Shown piece by piece: positions 16,724 to 23,893 of a DNA stretch of 64,000 nucleotides (position 1 is the first letter of the stretch; each line of letters opens with the position of its first letter). Origin of the DNA: Pseudomonas sp. ANT_H4 (GTDB taxonomy: Bacteria; Pseudomonadota; Gammaproteobacteria; Pseudomonadales; Pseudomonadaceae); contig NZ_VOBG01000014.1 in NCBI RefSeq assembly GCF_008369295.1, forward strand, positions 85,682 to 149,681, in the 5' to 3' direction. The notes under the pieces are model-generated. The model did no database searches, was not told the DNA's origin, and saw nothing but the letters and a program-made list of their open reading frames with translations. Position numbers and translations under genes: made by a program.

Positions 16724-17292
16724 ACGGGTACCTCCTCGGCCAGCAGTCGACGCAATTTCTGCTGGGCGTAACGCAAGCGGCTTTTGACCGTTTCCAGTGG
16801 GACGCCAGTGAGCGCGGCGATTTGCGGCACCTCCAGGTCACCGTGCAGGCGCAGCAGGAATACTTCCCGCTGGTCTTCGGGCAAGTTTTGCAACGCGGCG
16901 TCCAGACGGCCCTGGTCGCGGCTCAGGCTCAAGAGTTGTTCGGGGCTGCCGCTGTCGTCGGGCTGGGCGTGAAGCTGTTCATCGTAGCTGTCGTGCAGCG
17001 GATTGTGGACGCCGTGCTTACGCCAGTAATCGATCAGGCGGTTGCGGGCAATCTGGAACAGCCAGGTACGAAAACTCGCTCGCCCTTGAGGCTGAGTGGC
17101 GCTGCGGATCAAGCTGAGCCAGGTGTCCTGGTAGATTTCCTCGGCAAGTTCCACTTTGTTGCTCAAGGACACGAGGAAACGATACAGGCCTTGTCGATGG
17201 CGCGCGTACAAGGCCTCGAATGCGGCAGTGTCGCCGGTGCGATAGCGGGCCAGCAGCGATTCGTCGCTGGGTGAATCAACTGGAGCGGGCAT
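16720..17292 (-). CDS. ECF-type RNA polymerase sigma factor
   Basis: This sigma-70 family protein of about 190 residues lacks regions 1 and 3. Region 2 is at about 15-85 (AFEALYARHRQGLYRFLVSL, then EEIYQDTWLSLIRS and FRTWLFQIARNRLIDYWR), and region 4 at about 125-180 (LPEDQREVFLLRL, VPQIAALTGVPLETVKSRL). I place the start at the ATG at 17292, with AAAGGAG 12 nt upstream; an in-frame ATG at 17322 is possible but has no clear ribosome binding site. The upstream vWA gene ends at 17325 and the anti-sigma overlaps downstream, so the three are probably one operon. Confidence 0.88.
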   Translation of the reverse strand: MPAPVDSPSDESLLARYRTGDTAAFEALYARHRQGLYRFLVSLSNKVELAEEIYQDTWLSLIRSATQPQGRASFRTWLFQIARNRLIDYWRKHGVHNPLHDSYDEQLHAQPDDSGSPEQLLSLSRDQGRLDAALQNLPEDQREVFLLRLHGDLEVPQIAALTGVPLETVKSRLRYAQQKLRRLLAEEVPV

Positions 17293-17324
17293 GGGGGTGG
17301 CGAACTCCTTTCTTTTCAGCATCT

Positions 17325-18998
17325 TCAGTGTTTGACCGAGGCCTTGAGGCTCTGCGCCAGTTCGACCAATTGCACGAACTCATTGCGCAAGCCAAACGGG
17401 TCGTCGCCTCGGGCAGAACGAGCCAAGGCAGCCGTGTCTTTCAAACTCATGTTCCCAGTGTAGCGACCGTCACCCTTGATCTGCTGGGCAAAGGCTGCCA
17501 CGGCGGCTGAGAAGCGTAGGTCATCGCTGGCCTTGCCGGCGCTTTGCTCGCTGCTGATGGGGCGTTCTATCAACTGGCTGCTGCCTCCTTGGACGGTCTT
17601 GTAGCGTACGCGCAAGATCGCCAGCTCCCCAGACGTGCCGCCTGATACAGGCTTAGTGGCATAACGCAGCGGCTCCAACCAACCTTTTTCACCCTTGGGG
17701 ACGATTTCATACAAGGCCGTCACTGTATGCCCCGCACCGATCTCACCGGCATCGACCTTGTCGTTGTTAAAGTCCTCACGCTTCAACGCGCGGTTTTCAT
17801 AACCCAGCAGGCGATACTCACTGACCTGCGCCGGGTTGAATTCCACCTGCAATTTAACGTCCCGCGCCACCACCGCCAGGGTCGAGCTGAGCTGGTCCAC
17901 CAATACCTTGCGCGCTTCGCGCAGGTTGTCGATATAGGCGTAGTTGCCATCGCCGGCATCGGCCAATTGTTCCATCAGGTGTTCGTTGTAGTTATCCACA
18001 CCAAACCCCAGGGTAGTCAGGGATACGCCGCTTTTGCGCTGCTCGACCGCCATCTGCTTGAGGCTGTCGAAGTCACTGATGCCGACGTTGAAGTCGCCAT
18101 CGGTGGCCAGCAGGATGCGGTTGATTCCCTTGTCGATAAAGCCTTCCCGGGCCATTTGATAGGCCAGTTCGATACCCGAGGCGCCTGCCGTCGAACCGCC
18201 AGCGGTCAACTGGTCGATGGCGTTGCGAATCTTCGCCTTGTCACCACCCGAGGTCGGCTTGAGCACCACGCGCGACTCACCGGCGTAGACCACCAGAGAC
18301 ACCCGGTCCTGATCTCGCAGCTAATCCACCAGCAGTTTCAGGGTGCTCTTGACCAGTGGCAGGCCTTCGCGGCGGTCCATGGAGCCAGACACATCCACCA
18401 GAAACACCAGGTTGGCCGGCGCCAGGTCTGCCACGGCGCGGTCGGAAGCCTTGATGCCGATGCGCAGTAAACGGGTGTGGGCATTCCACGGTGACGGCGC
18501 CACCTCGGTGGTCACGCCAAAGGGCGAGCCATCGTTGGGCAGCGCGTAATCGTAGGGGAAGTAATTGACCATTTCTTCAAGTCGCACAGCGCCTTGAGGC
18601 GGCAGGCTGCCCTGGTTGAGGAAGCGTCGGACGTTGGCATAGCTGCCGGTGTCCACATCAACACTGAAGGTCGACACCGGGGTTTCGGCGACGCTATGGA
18701 TCGGATTGTCCGGCAGGTTCTGGTACTGCTCGCGGGGTTCAGCGCGGTATTCCATCGCGACCGAATCGCTCATCACCAACCGTGAGGCCATCGGCGCAGG
18801 CATGGCCATGCGTTTGCTCAACGCACCCTGAGCGCGAGCCGGCTCGCTATGCAATTCGGGGCTGGGGGTAACAGGGGCTGCTTCGGCTGTCTTGGCCACA
18901 TCCCTGGACGAGGACAGTCCGCACCCGGCGAGCGCCACCAGCAAGGTGACGGCAAAACCCTGGGCTGCGGGGCGCAAGAGAAGAAGAGGACGGGACAT
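17325..18998 (-). pseudogene. von Willebrand factor A lipoprotein (YfbK-like) interrupted by an amber codon
   Basis: The frame covers 557 codons but has an in-frame TAG at 18321-18323 (codon 226). One base change from CAG (Gln) would restore it: the flanks read LKLLVD-stop-LRDQDRVSLVVYAG, and both parts share one frame. The N-terminal part is a lipoprotein (lipobox LAGC, Cys26) with the vWA_N segment NPIHSVAETPVSTFSVDVDTG and a MIDAS motif DVSGSM (from D202). The C-terminal part holds the rest of the vWA domain and a DUF3520-like end. A GTG shortly after the stop could restart translation and give a separate cytoplasmic fragment. It could be a real mutation, a sequencing error or suppressible. 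It precedes the ECF sigma gene. Confidence 0.85.
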
Positions 18999-19086
18999 GG
19001 GCTGAACCTCGGGAGTGAATGATCCGTTCACAAGGTCAGACGCAAGGCAATTACGGTTCGGGTTAAAACCGCAGATTTTAAATACG

Positions 19087-19112
19087 AAAACTGGCTACCC
19101 GAAGGTAGCCAG
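19087..19112 (-). terminator. Intrinsic terminator of the CsgG/DUF4810/DUF799 operon
   Basis: CTGGCTACC and GGTAGCCAG form a 9-bp stem with a 4-nt loop. On the minus strand a TTTT run follows. It lies 20 nt past the DUF799 stop codon. Confidence 0.85.
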
Positions 19113-19131
19113 GCTGTTTATTGCAGGTCAA

Positions 19132-19785
19132 TCAGTCCGACCCATACTTGGGCGAACGCGGCCCGTACAGAATCCCGGTGCGTTGGCCTGCCGACAGCAG
19201 ACGCGCACTGGTGATGCCGGCAATCGGGTGGCCGGCGTCGGTTGAGCTGTTGATGATTTGCTTGACCGCTGCGGTGATCAGCATCCCCACCAGACCGCCG
19301 CCGCCATTGTTACCGCCCTCTTCGCTGGAGGCGCGAGCGGAGCCGGTCCACAGCGTGGCACCGGTACGCAGGTCTACCAGTTTGGCCGACGCCGTCACCG
19401 CCGTTTCACTGGAGATCAGCATGTAGCTGGTGCCGTACTCGGTGATGGTGATGTACAGCCCGGCGTCCGCACCGAAGATTTCATGCAGCTTGCCCGGTGC
19501 CACGCCCTGGATGTCCGTCGGCGTGGTCAGACCGTTCTGGCGGAAGGTTTCATCCACCAGGGCGATCGGCAACACGTAGTAGCCGGCTTCGGCCAACGGG
19601 TAAGTCACCTGCGATACCAGGCTGTAGGACGCCTGCACTTCCGGCGATTCGTTGATCGGCGGCAGCACCAGGATTGACTTGGGCCGGGCCTGTTTAAACG
19701 CCGAGTAGTCGACGGTCTTGGGTGCTGCACAACCGCCCAGCAACGCCAGGGCCAGCAAAGCGCCAGTGAGTTTCAAAAGGCTCAT
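19132..19785 (-). CDS. DUF799 (GNA1162-like) lipoprotein
   Basis: This 217-residue protein has a lipoprotein signal (MSLLKLTGALLALALLGGCAA trimmed at Cys19, lipobox LGGC) followed by a DUF799 domain (PKSILVLPPINESPEV, GYYVLPIALVDETF, GADAGLYITITEYG). The Neisseria relative GNA1162 is an outer-membrane lipoprotein with a TolB-like fold, suggested to be part of an export or stress apparatus. A glycine-rich loop (GGNNGGGGLVG) is unusual but seen in the family. The gene overlaps the DUF4810 gene by 4 nt and ends the operon. Function is unknown; the conserved trio with CsgG-like and DUF4810 proteins suggests one envelope complex. Confidence 0.82.
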   Translation of the reverse strand: MSLLKLTGALLALALLGGCAAPKTVDYSAFKQARPKSILVLPPINESPEVQASYSLVSQVTYPLAEAGYYVLPIALVDETFRQNGLTTPTDIQGVAPGKLHEIFGADAGLYITITEYGTSYMLISSETAVTASAKLVDLRTGATLWTGSARASSEEGGNNGGGGLVGMLITAAVKQIINSSTDAGHPIAGITSARLLSAGQRTGILYGPRSPKYGSD

Positions 19786-20141
19786 TTGACGTCTCCGGTC
19801 TTGGCGTTCTTGAGCAGGAAGTCCATATAGGCCGCGGACTCAGGGAACAGCGCCTTCTCGGTGCGAAATTGCTGCACCATCTGGTCATCCTTGCCCATGC
19901 TCAGGTACAGCATGCCCAGGTGGGCGTGATAGCCCGGCGGCGCCTGGCGGCCACTGGCGTTGATCTTCTGCAGATCCCGCTCCAGCGCTTCGACCTGGGC
20001 TTCCTTGGGCTCACCCTTGAAGTATTCGTAAACCTGCGGCTGGTAGCTCTCCCATTGATAGAGAGGCTTGGGCGCCGTCTGGCACCCCGCTACTGTTGCT
20101 AAAACTGTCAGCATCAGCGCCAACGTCACTGCCTTGTTCAT
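19782..20141 (-). CDS. DUF4810 lipoprotein
   Basis: This 119-residue protein has a lipoprotein signal (lipobox VAGC, Cys20). The mature part has KPLYQWESYQPQVYEYFKG followed by two helices of TPR-like character (QAPPGYHAHLGMLYLSMGK). This matches DUF4810 proteins, which sit between CsgG-like and DUF799 genes in many proteobacteria. No enzymatic motif is present. The 4-nt overlap with the DUF799 gene implies co-translation. It is probably an outer-membrane-anchored accessory subunit; no experimental function is known to me. Confidence 0.8.
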   Translation of the reverse strand: MNKAVTLALMLTVLATVAGCQTAPKPLYQWESYQPQVYEYFKGEPKEAQVEALERDLQKINASGRQAPPGYHAHLGMLYLSMGKDDQMVQQFRTEKALFPESAAYMDFLLKNAKTGDVK

Positions 20142-20170
20142 CCGTGTACGACTCCTTGTAAATCTGCTGA

Positions 20171-20851
20171 TCAGTTGCGTGGGTTCCAGGCGCCGGCGTT
20201 GATGCCGTCTACCAGACGATTGATCGCTTCGCGCATGGCCAGGTCGAGGACCTTGCCATTGAGGGTGGAGTCGTAGCTGGCGGTGCCGCCGAAGCCGATC
20301 ACTTCACGGTTGGACAGCGCGTATTCACCGGCGCCCTGGGTGGAATACACCACTTCGGAGGTACTGATGTTGACGATGTTCAACGCGACTTTGGCGTAGG
20401 CCACTTGGGTCTTGCCACGGCCGAGGATGCCGAACAGCTGGCGGTCGCCGGTCTCTTTGCGGCCGAACTCGGTTACATCGCCGGTCACCACGTAGTCAGC
20501 GCCCTTGAGCTTTTGCACGGTGCCTTTGATCGCGGCTTCCTGGGAGATTTCACCCATGTTGTCGCGGTCCAGCACGCTGAAGCGGTTGGTCTGCTGCAGG
20601 TGGGTGATCAGGATGGTCTTGGCCTGGCCACCGAGGCGGTCAACGCCGTCGGAGAAGATGCCGCGCATGTAGCTGGAGCGGTTATCGAACTTGCCCACGG
20701 CAATCGGCACGCGCACGCCGGAATAGGCGATGTTGGCGCTGGCGACTTGTTCCACCGGCATCGCGCGGTTGCTCTCCGTGGCACAACCGGCCACGGTCAG
20801 CAGCGCTGCGGCGGTGAAGCCCGACAGCAGGATTTTGGACAGTGTTTTCAC
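20171..20851 (-). CDS. CsgG/HfaB-family lipoprotein
   Basis: This 226-residue protein has a lipoprotein signal (lipobox VAGC, Cys23) and a CsgG-type domain (about 45-215: RVPIAVGKFDNRSSYMRG, ILITHLQQTNRFSVLDRDN, LKGADYVVTGDVTEFG). CsgG of E. coli forms the outer-membrane pore for curli subunits. No csgA, csgB, csgE or csgF is in the neighbourhood, so a curli role is unlikely. It leads the operon with DUF4810 and DUF799. It may form an oligomeric outer-membrane ring for an unknown substrate. Confidence 0.82.
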   Translation of the reverse strand: MKTLSKILLSGFTAAALLTVAGCATESNRAMPVEQVASANIAYSGVRVPIAVGKFDNRSSYMRGIFSDGVDRLGGQAKTILITHLQQTNRFSVLDRDNMGEISQEAAIKGTVQKLKGADYVVTGDVTEFGRKETGDRQLFGILGRGKTQVAYAKVALNIVNISTSEVVYSTQGAGEYALSNREVIGFGGTASYDSTLNGKVLDLAMREAINRLVDGINAGAWNPRN

Positions 20852-20892
20852 AGGGTGCTCCTAGAGTGAGAAATCGGGTGCAGCAGGTAACG

Positions 20893-21486
20893 CTAGCGGG
20901 ACGGAATATCGCGTAAGTCATCGACAATGAAGCGGCTCAACAAACCGGTGTAGAAAGGCTCCACACTGGAATTGCCGGTGTTAGTCAGCGCACCGGCCAT
21001 GGTTTTCAAATTCTGCCAGTCGCCTTTGTAACCTTTGGGCATCAGCCCTTGGCGCGCCTGGGAAAAGTGCAGTATCTCGGCGCCGGCCTTTTTGATCTTG
21101 ACCGAATAGTTAAAGTCGACACTGGCGAGGATGGTGTGGTCGTCAACGATGGCCGTCATGAAGCCGCCTTGGGTATCTTGAATACGTCGCGTATAGATAA
21201 CGTCCACACCCAGCAGGTAATCCGCACTTTCCTTGCTGGTGGCGTAGCGCTTGGCCTTGAGCAGGCGGTCGATCAAGTCGACGCCCAATTGCTGGCGGAC
21301 CTTGTCATCCGGCAAAAAACGTTCGTTCTTGCCCACCACATCAACGTCAAAGGTGTCGAGCCAGTAGGTAGCGGTCTTGGGAATGGTTACCGGCGCCGGA
21401 GAAATGTAGTACTCGGGCTTGGAGGCACAGCCGGCCAAAAAAGAGAGGGCCAGGAGTAAGGCAAAGACGCGCATGTATGAATTCAT
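20893..21486 (-). CDS. Lipoprotein of unknown function
   Basis: This 197-residue protein has a clear lipoprotein signal (MRVFALLLALSFLAGC, lipobox LAGC). The mature part has a beta-rich pattern (TYWLDTFDVDVVGKNERFLP, SADYLLGVDVIYTRRIQD, SVDFNYSVKIKKAG) but no family I recognise with confidence. The start at 21486 or four codons later at 21474 are both possible. It lies 41 nt upstream of the CsgG-like gene and so is probably part of the same lipoprotein operon. The fold resembles TolB-like or CsgG-like N-terminal domains only in a loose sense. Confidence 0.7.
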   Translation of the reverse strand: MNSYMRVFALLLALSFLAGCASKPEYYISPAPVTIPKTATYWLDTFDVDVVGKNERFLPDDKVRQQLGVDLIDRLLKAKRYATSKESADYLLGVDVIYTRRIQDTQGGFMTAIVDDHTILASVDFNYSVKIKKAGAEILHFSQARQGLMPKGYKGDWQNLKTMAGALTNTGNSSVEPFYTGLLSRFIVDDLRDIPSR

Positions 21487-21585
21487 CCCTGAAAAGTATC
21501 CGCGTTGTAACGGCTGCCGCATTTTACGGGGTTAAGAGGGGTTCTCAAGGTGTTTCGGTCCAAGCTCCAGGGGAGCATCACACCG

Positions 21586-22062
21586 TCACTGGTTCGGGCA
21601 CTTCAACTCGGTTGGCCGGATATACACCTTGAACGCCGTGTTGCCCTGCGCGTCCTGATACGAATGCTCCTGATAGATCTTGTGCTTGCGCATGTTACTG
21701 ATCAGCTCCGGCTCTCCACAGGCCAGGGCTTCCAGCTTTTGCTGCAGCTCCTGCTGGCCCTGGGCTTTTTGCGCAGCGCCCAGGCTGTCGGCGGCAAAGT
21801 TGACCCGGTAGCGATAAAACAGCGTGTAGCCGTACACCAGCTGGATGCTTTCGAGGGTAGTGGCGGCGTCTACCTGTTTGGGCAGGGTGGTTCGAGTCAG
21901 ATTATCGAAGTAAGCGGTGAGTTGGGTCAGGTACTCAACCTCTTTTTTCTGCCCGTTGAAGGAGACAAAACGGCCGATGATCACAATGACCACCACGGCG
22001 CCTATCGACCAATAAAAGTTGCGAGCACTTCTCTTTTTCTTTGGGCTGAGCTTCATCAGCAT
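21586..22062 (-). CDS. Hypothetical protein with one N-terminal membrane helix
   Basis: This 158-residue protein has a lysine-rich N-terminus (MKLSPKKKRSARN), one transmembrane helix at about 18-36 (WSIGAVVVIVIIGRFV) and an extracytoplasmic domain with a Gln-rich helix (AAQKAQGQQELQQKLEALAC) and two cysteines that might pair. No known domain is recognised. The ATG at 22062 has GGAG 10 nt upstream. It is separated from the lipoprotein gene by about 100 nt. The left boundary of the adjacent accessory island falls just upstream of this gene. Confidence 0.6.
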   Translation of the reverse strand: MLMKLSPKKKRSARNFYWSIGAVVVIVIIGRFVSFNGQKKEVEYLTQLTAYFDNLTRTTLPKQVDAATTLESIQLVYGYTLFYRYRVNFAADSLGAAQKAQGQQELQQKLEALACGEPELISNMRKHKIYQEHSYQDAQGNTAFKVYIRPTELKCPNQ

Positions 22063-22081
22063 GGGTGGAGAACTCCATAAC

Positions 22082-22102
22082 AATAGGGTCAGACTACCTA
22101 TT
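22082..22102. repeat. Solitary copy of the RAYT-associated GTCAGAC palindrome
   Basis: AATAGGGTCAGACTACCTATT resembles the inverted repeats flanking the RAYT transposase at 22802 and 23660 (AATAGGGGTCAGACCAC). It is a self-complementary AATAG...CTATT unit on its own, 720 bp from the nearest other copy. Confidence 0.5.
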
Positions 22103-22143
22103 CAACGTGGCCAGACGTCGTTGTTTTCTACCGATCGTATTGC

Positions 22144-22263
22144 TTAAAACGCATAACTCGCCTTAAGCATTACCCCCTCGGTATCAAACCCGCTGCGCGA
22201 TGGGTGTGATTTGCTGGATGTCATCAGTCGCCGACTCAATGCCGATCCATCCTGAGTAAAAGC
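22144..22263 (-). pseudogene. C-terminal remnant of an outer-membrane beta-barrel protein
   Basis: About 39 codons end in SGFDTEGVMLKASYAF and a TAA. An alternating hydrophobic strand closing with a terminal phenylalanine is the outer-membrane beta-barrel insertion signature, for example of autotransporters or TonB-dependent receptors. No upstream part exists: the frame runs into a terminator hairpin and the ComJ-like gene. It is probably what is left of a gene displaced when the accessory island arrived. Confidence 0.45.
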
Positions 22264-22285
22264 CGGGCGGCCTGGGTGCCGCCCG
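22258..22285 (-). terminator. Terminator downstream of the ComJ-like gene
   Basis: CGGGCGGC (22264-22271), a 6-nt loop and GCCGCCCG (22278-22285). On the minus strand the hairpin is followed by GCTTTT. Confidence 0.7.
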
Positions 22286-22305
22286 ATTTATAGTCGTAAA
22301 CACGC

Positions 22306-22779
22306 TTAAGTGGCGGGCACCGCATCAAGATCAAAATCATCCTGGCCGTTAATTTCAGCATCTGCCCTCAGCACTTCAAACCCACAGGCCCCTTTGTTCA
22401 AGCGGACATTTATCTCGCACACCCCATCTAAAGAAGGGCTGATAAATTCGACCTGAAGGGCATAGTTTCCTTCTGGTAGCTCTAGAGGAATGACATCTGA
22501 GAGGCTACCGATTTCAACATTTTTGTCTTTTACAGTGAACGGAACTCTAAATGCCCGCACCACCCCAGCGCTCAAAGGCGGTTTTTCTTCATTGATGAAA
22601 AGATTAATTTTATGATCCCCTTCATCAACCAAAGTTTTAAAGGAAGCGCTTCCTACCCTCCAAGCAAATCCTTGCGAATAGCTCCGATCACTCCAATCGT
22701 TATACGGATGATCGAGCGAGCTTAAAAATACACAAATTTGTGAGTACGACACATACGCGCCCTCTTCAAACCTTGCCAT
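22306..22779 (-). CDS. ComJ-family protein, probable orphan immunity protein
   Basis: This 157-residue protein resembles competence protein ComJ, the inhibitor of the Bacillus nuclease NucA. The SYSQICVFLSSLDHPYNDWS start, QGFAWRVGSASFKTL core and PLELPEGNYALQVEF segment follow the family order. Homologues occur as immunity genes of polymorphic toxins carrying NucA/NucB-like nucleases. No NucA-type toxin is seen in this window, and the adjacent CdiA-like protein has a WHH nuclease with its own SUKH partner. This gene is therefore likely an orphan immunity determinant. The GC content is visibly lower than in the core genes. I chose the ATG at 22779; a GTG three codons upstream is possible. Confidence 0.7.
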   Translation of the reverse strand: MARFEEGAYVSYSQICVFLSSLDHPYNDWSDRSYSQGFAWRVGSASFKTLVDEGDHKINLFINEEKPPLSAGVVRAFRVPFTVKDKNVEIGSLSDVIPLELPEGNYALQVEFISPSLDGVCEINVRLNKGACGFEVLRADAEINGQDDFDLDAVPAT

Positions 22780-22801
22780 CAGCGCCACACCTTAAATCAT
22801 G

Positions 22802-23660
22802 GGAAATAGGGGTCAGACCACTATTCTTCTAACTCACATTTTTTTGGACGTCCGGCTATACCCCGAGAAACTCTTTTACCTAATGCCTGTGCGACCTCTG
22901 AAGCAAACTTCTTACCACCCAAAACGTAATTGCCGTTTGTAGATAGTCGAATTTTCTCTATTAGCTCAGGGGAAAGCCGGTCTTTGAATATAGACTGGTA
23001 AGCTTCTGCTCGTTGCGAAATATTGCTGCCTAAGCTTCTATAAACCGGATGCGGGCTGATAAAATCTGATGGCTCGCACTGTGCGTTCACTCTATAGCTG
23101 GTCCAACGATACTCGCCCGGGTGAGCAACCATACCCGCTCTAACCGGGTTCATTTCTATATATCGATAGCAAGCCAAAACATAGTCGTCTTGCTGAACCA
23201 AGCAAGAGCGAAAGCGTCCTTCCCAAAGAGTGCCCGTTCGTTGATATGTTCGATTTACATATTGGACGTAACGCTGCCCCAGCCCTTTCATAAGTAAACC
23301 AGCTCCTGCACAGCAGGCAGGAGTCAATAACAAATGCACGTGGTTTGTCATCAGGCACAATGCGTGGACTTTACAGCCATACATTTCAGCAAGCACAGTT
23401 AAGTTATCAATGTAAAAAAGATAGTCGTCATCTGAATAAAAACATGCAGACCTGTTATTTCCCCGCTGAATAATATGCAATGGGATATCTGGCAATAAAA
23501 CTCTAGGACGTCGAGGCATAGAAAACTCATAACTGGACAAGAGTTTTTAGCTTAGCCGCCTATCACGAGGGCGACAAAAACAGAACAATTACAAAAAATA
23601 AATCATGTTTTTAAAGAGCAACTCTGCCAGCCTTAAAACGTGGTCTGACCCCTATTTTCC
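22802..23660. mobile_element. RAYT unit bounded by inverted GTCAGACC repeats
   Basis: GGAAATAGGGGTCAGACCAC at 22802-22821 and its inverted copy GGTCTGACCCCTATTTTCC ending at 23660 flank a single transposase gene, giving an 859-bp unit. The left repeat overlaps the transposase stop codon. RAYT genes are known to be framed by inverted REP-like sequences and to spread them. Whether the unit still moves is unknown. Confidence 0.75.
22821..23519 (-). CDS. REP-associated tyrosine transposase (RAYT, Y1/IS200-like)
   Basis: This 232-residue Y1-type transposase has the N-terminal MPRRPRVLLPDIPLHIIQRG. The HUH motif is in LMTNHVHLLLTP and the catalytic-tyrosine helix is CYRYIEMNPVRAGM, with WEGRFRSCLV between. 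Members process REP palindromes as single-stranded DNA. The C-terminal tail (about 190-232) is basic and may bind DNA. The ATG at 23519 gives the usual start; a TTG seven codons upstream is an alternative. Codon usage and GC are lower than in the core genes. All active-site residues that I can check are intact. Confidence 0.85.
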   Translation of the reverse strand: MPRRPRVLLPDIPLHIIQRGNNRSACFYSDDDYLFYIDNLTVLAEMYGCKVHALCLMTNHVHLLLTPACCAGAGLLMKGLGQRYVQYVNRTYQRTGTLWEGRFRSCLVQQDDYVLACYRYIEMNPVRAGMVAHPGEYRWTSYRVNAQCEPSDFISPHPVYRSLGSNISQRAEAYQSIFKDRLSPELIEKIRLSTNGNYVLGGKKFASEVAQALGKRVSRGIAGRPKKCELEE

Positions 23661-23666
23661 TGCTCG

Positions 23667-23840
23667 CTATATGGAAGCCTCTATCAATTCATAAAGATCT
23701 TCATAATCCAGGCCGGTTGAAGCGAATGACTCCTTGAGGCTCTCAAGCCAAGCCAAGCTATCCATCAATTTGTCCTCGGCGGCATAGGGGTCAAAGCAAT
23801 GGGGACGGTCAACGGGGGCGGATTTATTTAATCGACTCAT
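23667..23840 (-). CDS. Short ORF of unknown function in the immunity region
   Basis: A 57-codon frame with an acidic, helical C-terminal half (LMDSLAWLESLKESFAST, then LDYEDLYELIEASI). It lies between the SUKH immunity gene and the RAYT unit. The ribosome binding site is poor, and the first six codons lie inside a 17-bp inverted repeat (23815-23881). It may therefore be the tail of an older immunity gene whose front was replaced by the repeat. I know no family for it. Confidence 0.35.
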   Translation of the reverse strand: MSRLNKSAPVDRPHCFDPYAAEDKLMDSLAWLESLKESFASTGLDYEDLYELIEASI

Positions 23841-23881
23841 CTGGAGTTTTTTTAAATTTAATATTTAAATAAATCCGTCCC
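23815..23881. repeat. AT-rich inverted repeat of a second Y1-transposase-associated type
   Basis: GGGGCGGATTTATTTAA (23815-23831) and TTAAATAAATCCGTCCC (23865-23881) are 17-bp inverted arms with one mismatch and a 33-nt spacer. They lie next to the SUKH gene end. The GGGACGGATTTATTT motif is seen beside Y1 transposases elsewhere (from memory), so this may be a MITE-like or REPIN-like remnant. Confidence 0.55.
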
Positions 23882-23893
23882 TTTTACGCTATT

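Noticed and set aside
20171..20851. Curli export locus
   Set aside because: The CsgG-like protein has no csgA/B/E/F neighbours; the DUF4810/DUF799 trio is a different conserved arrangement.
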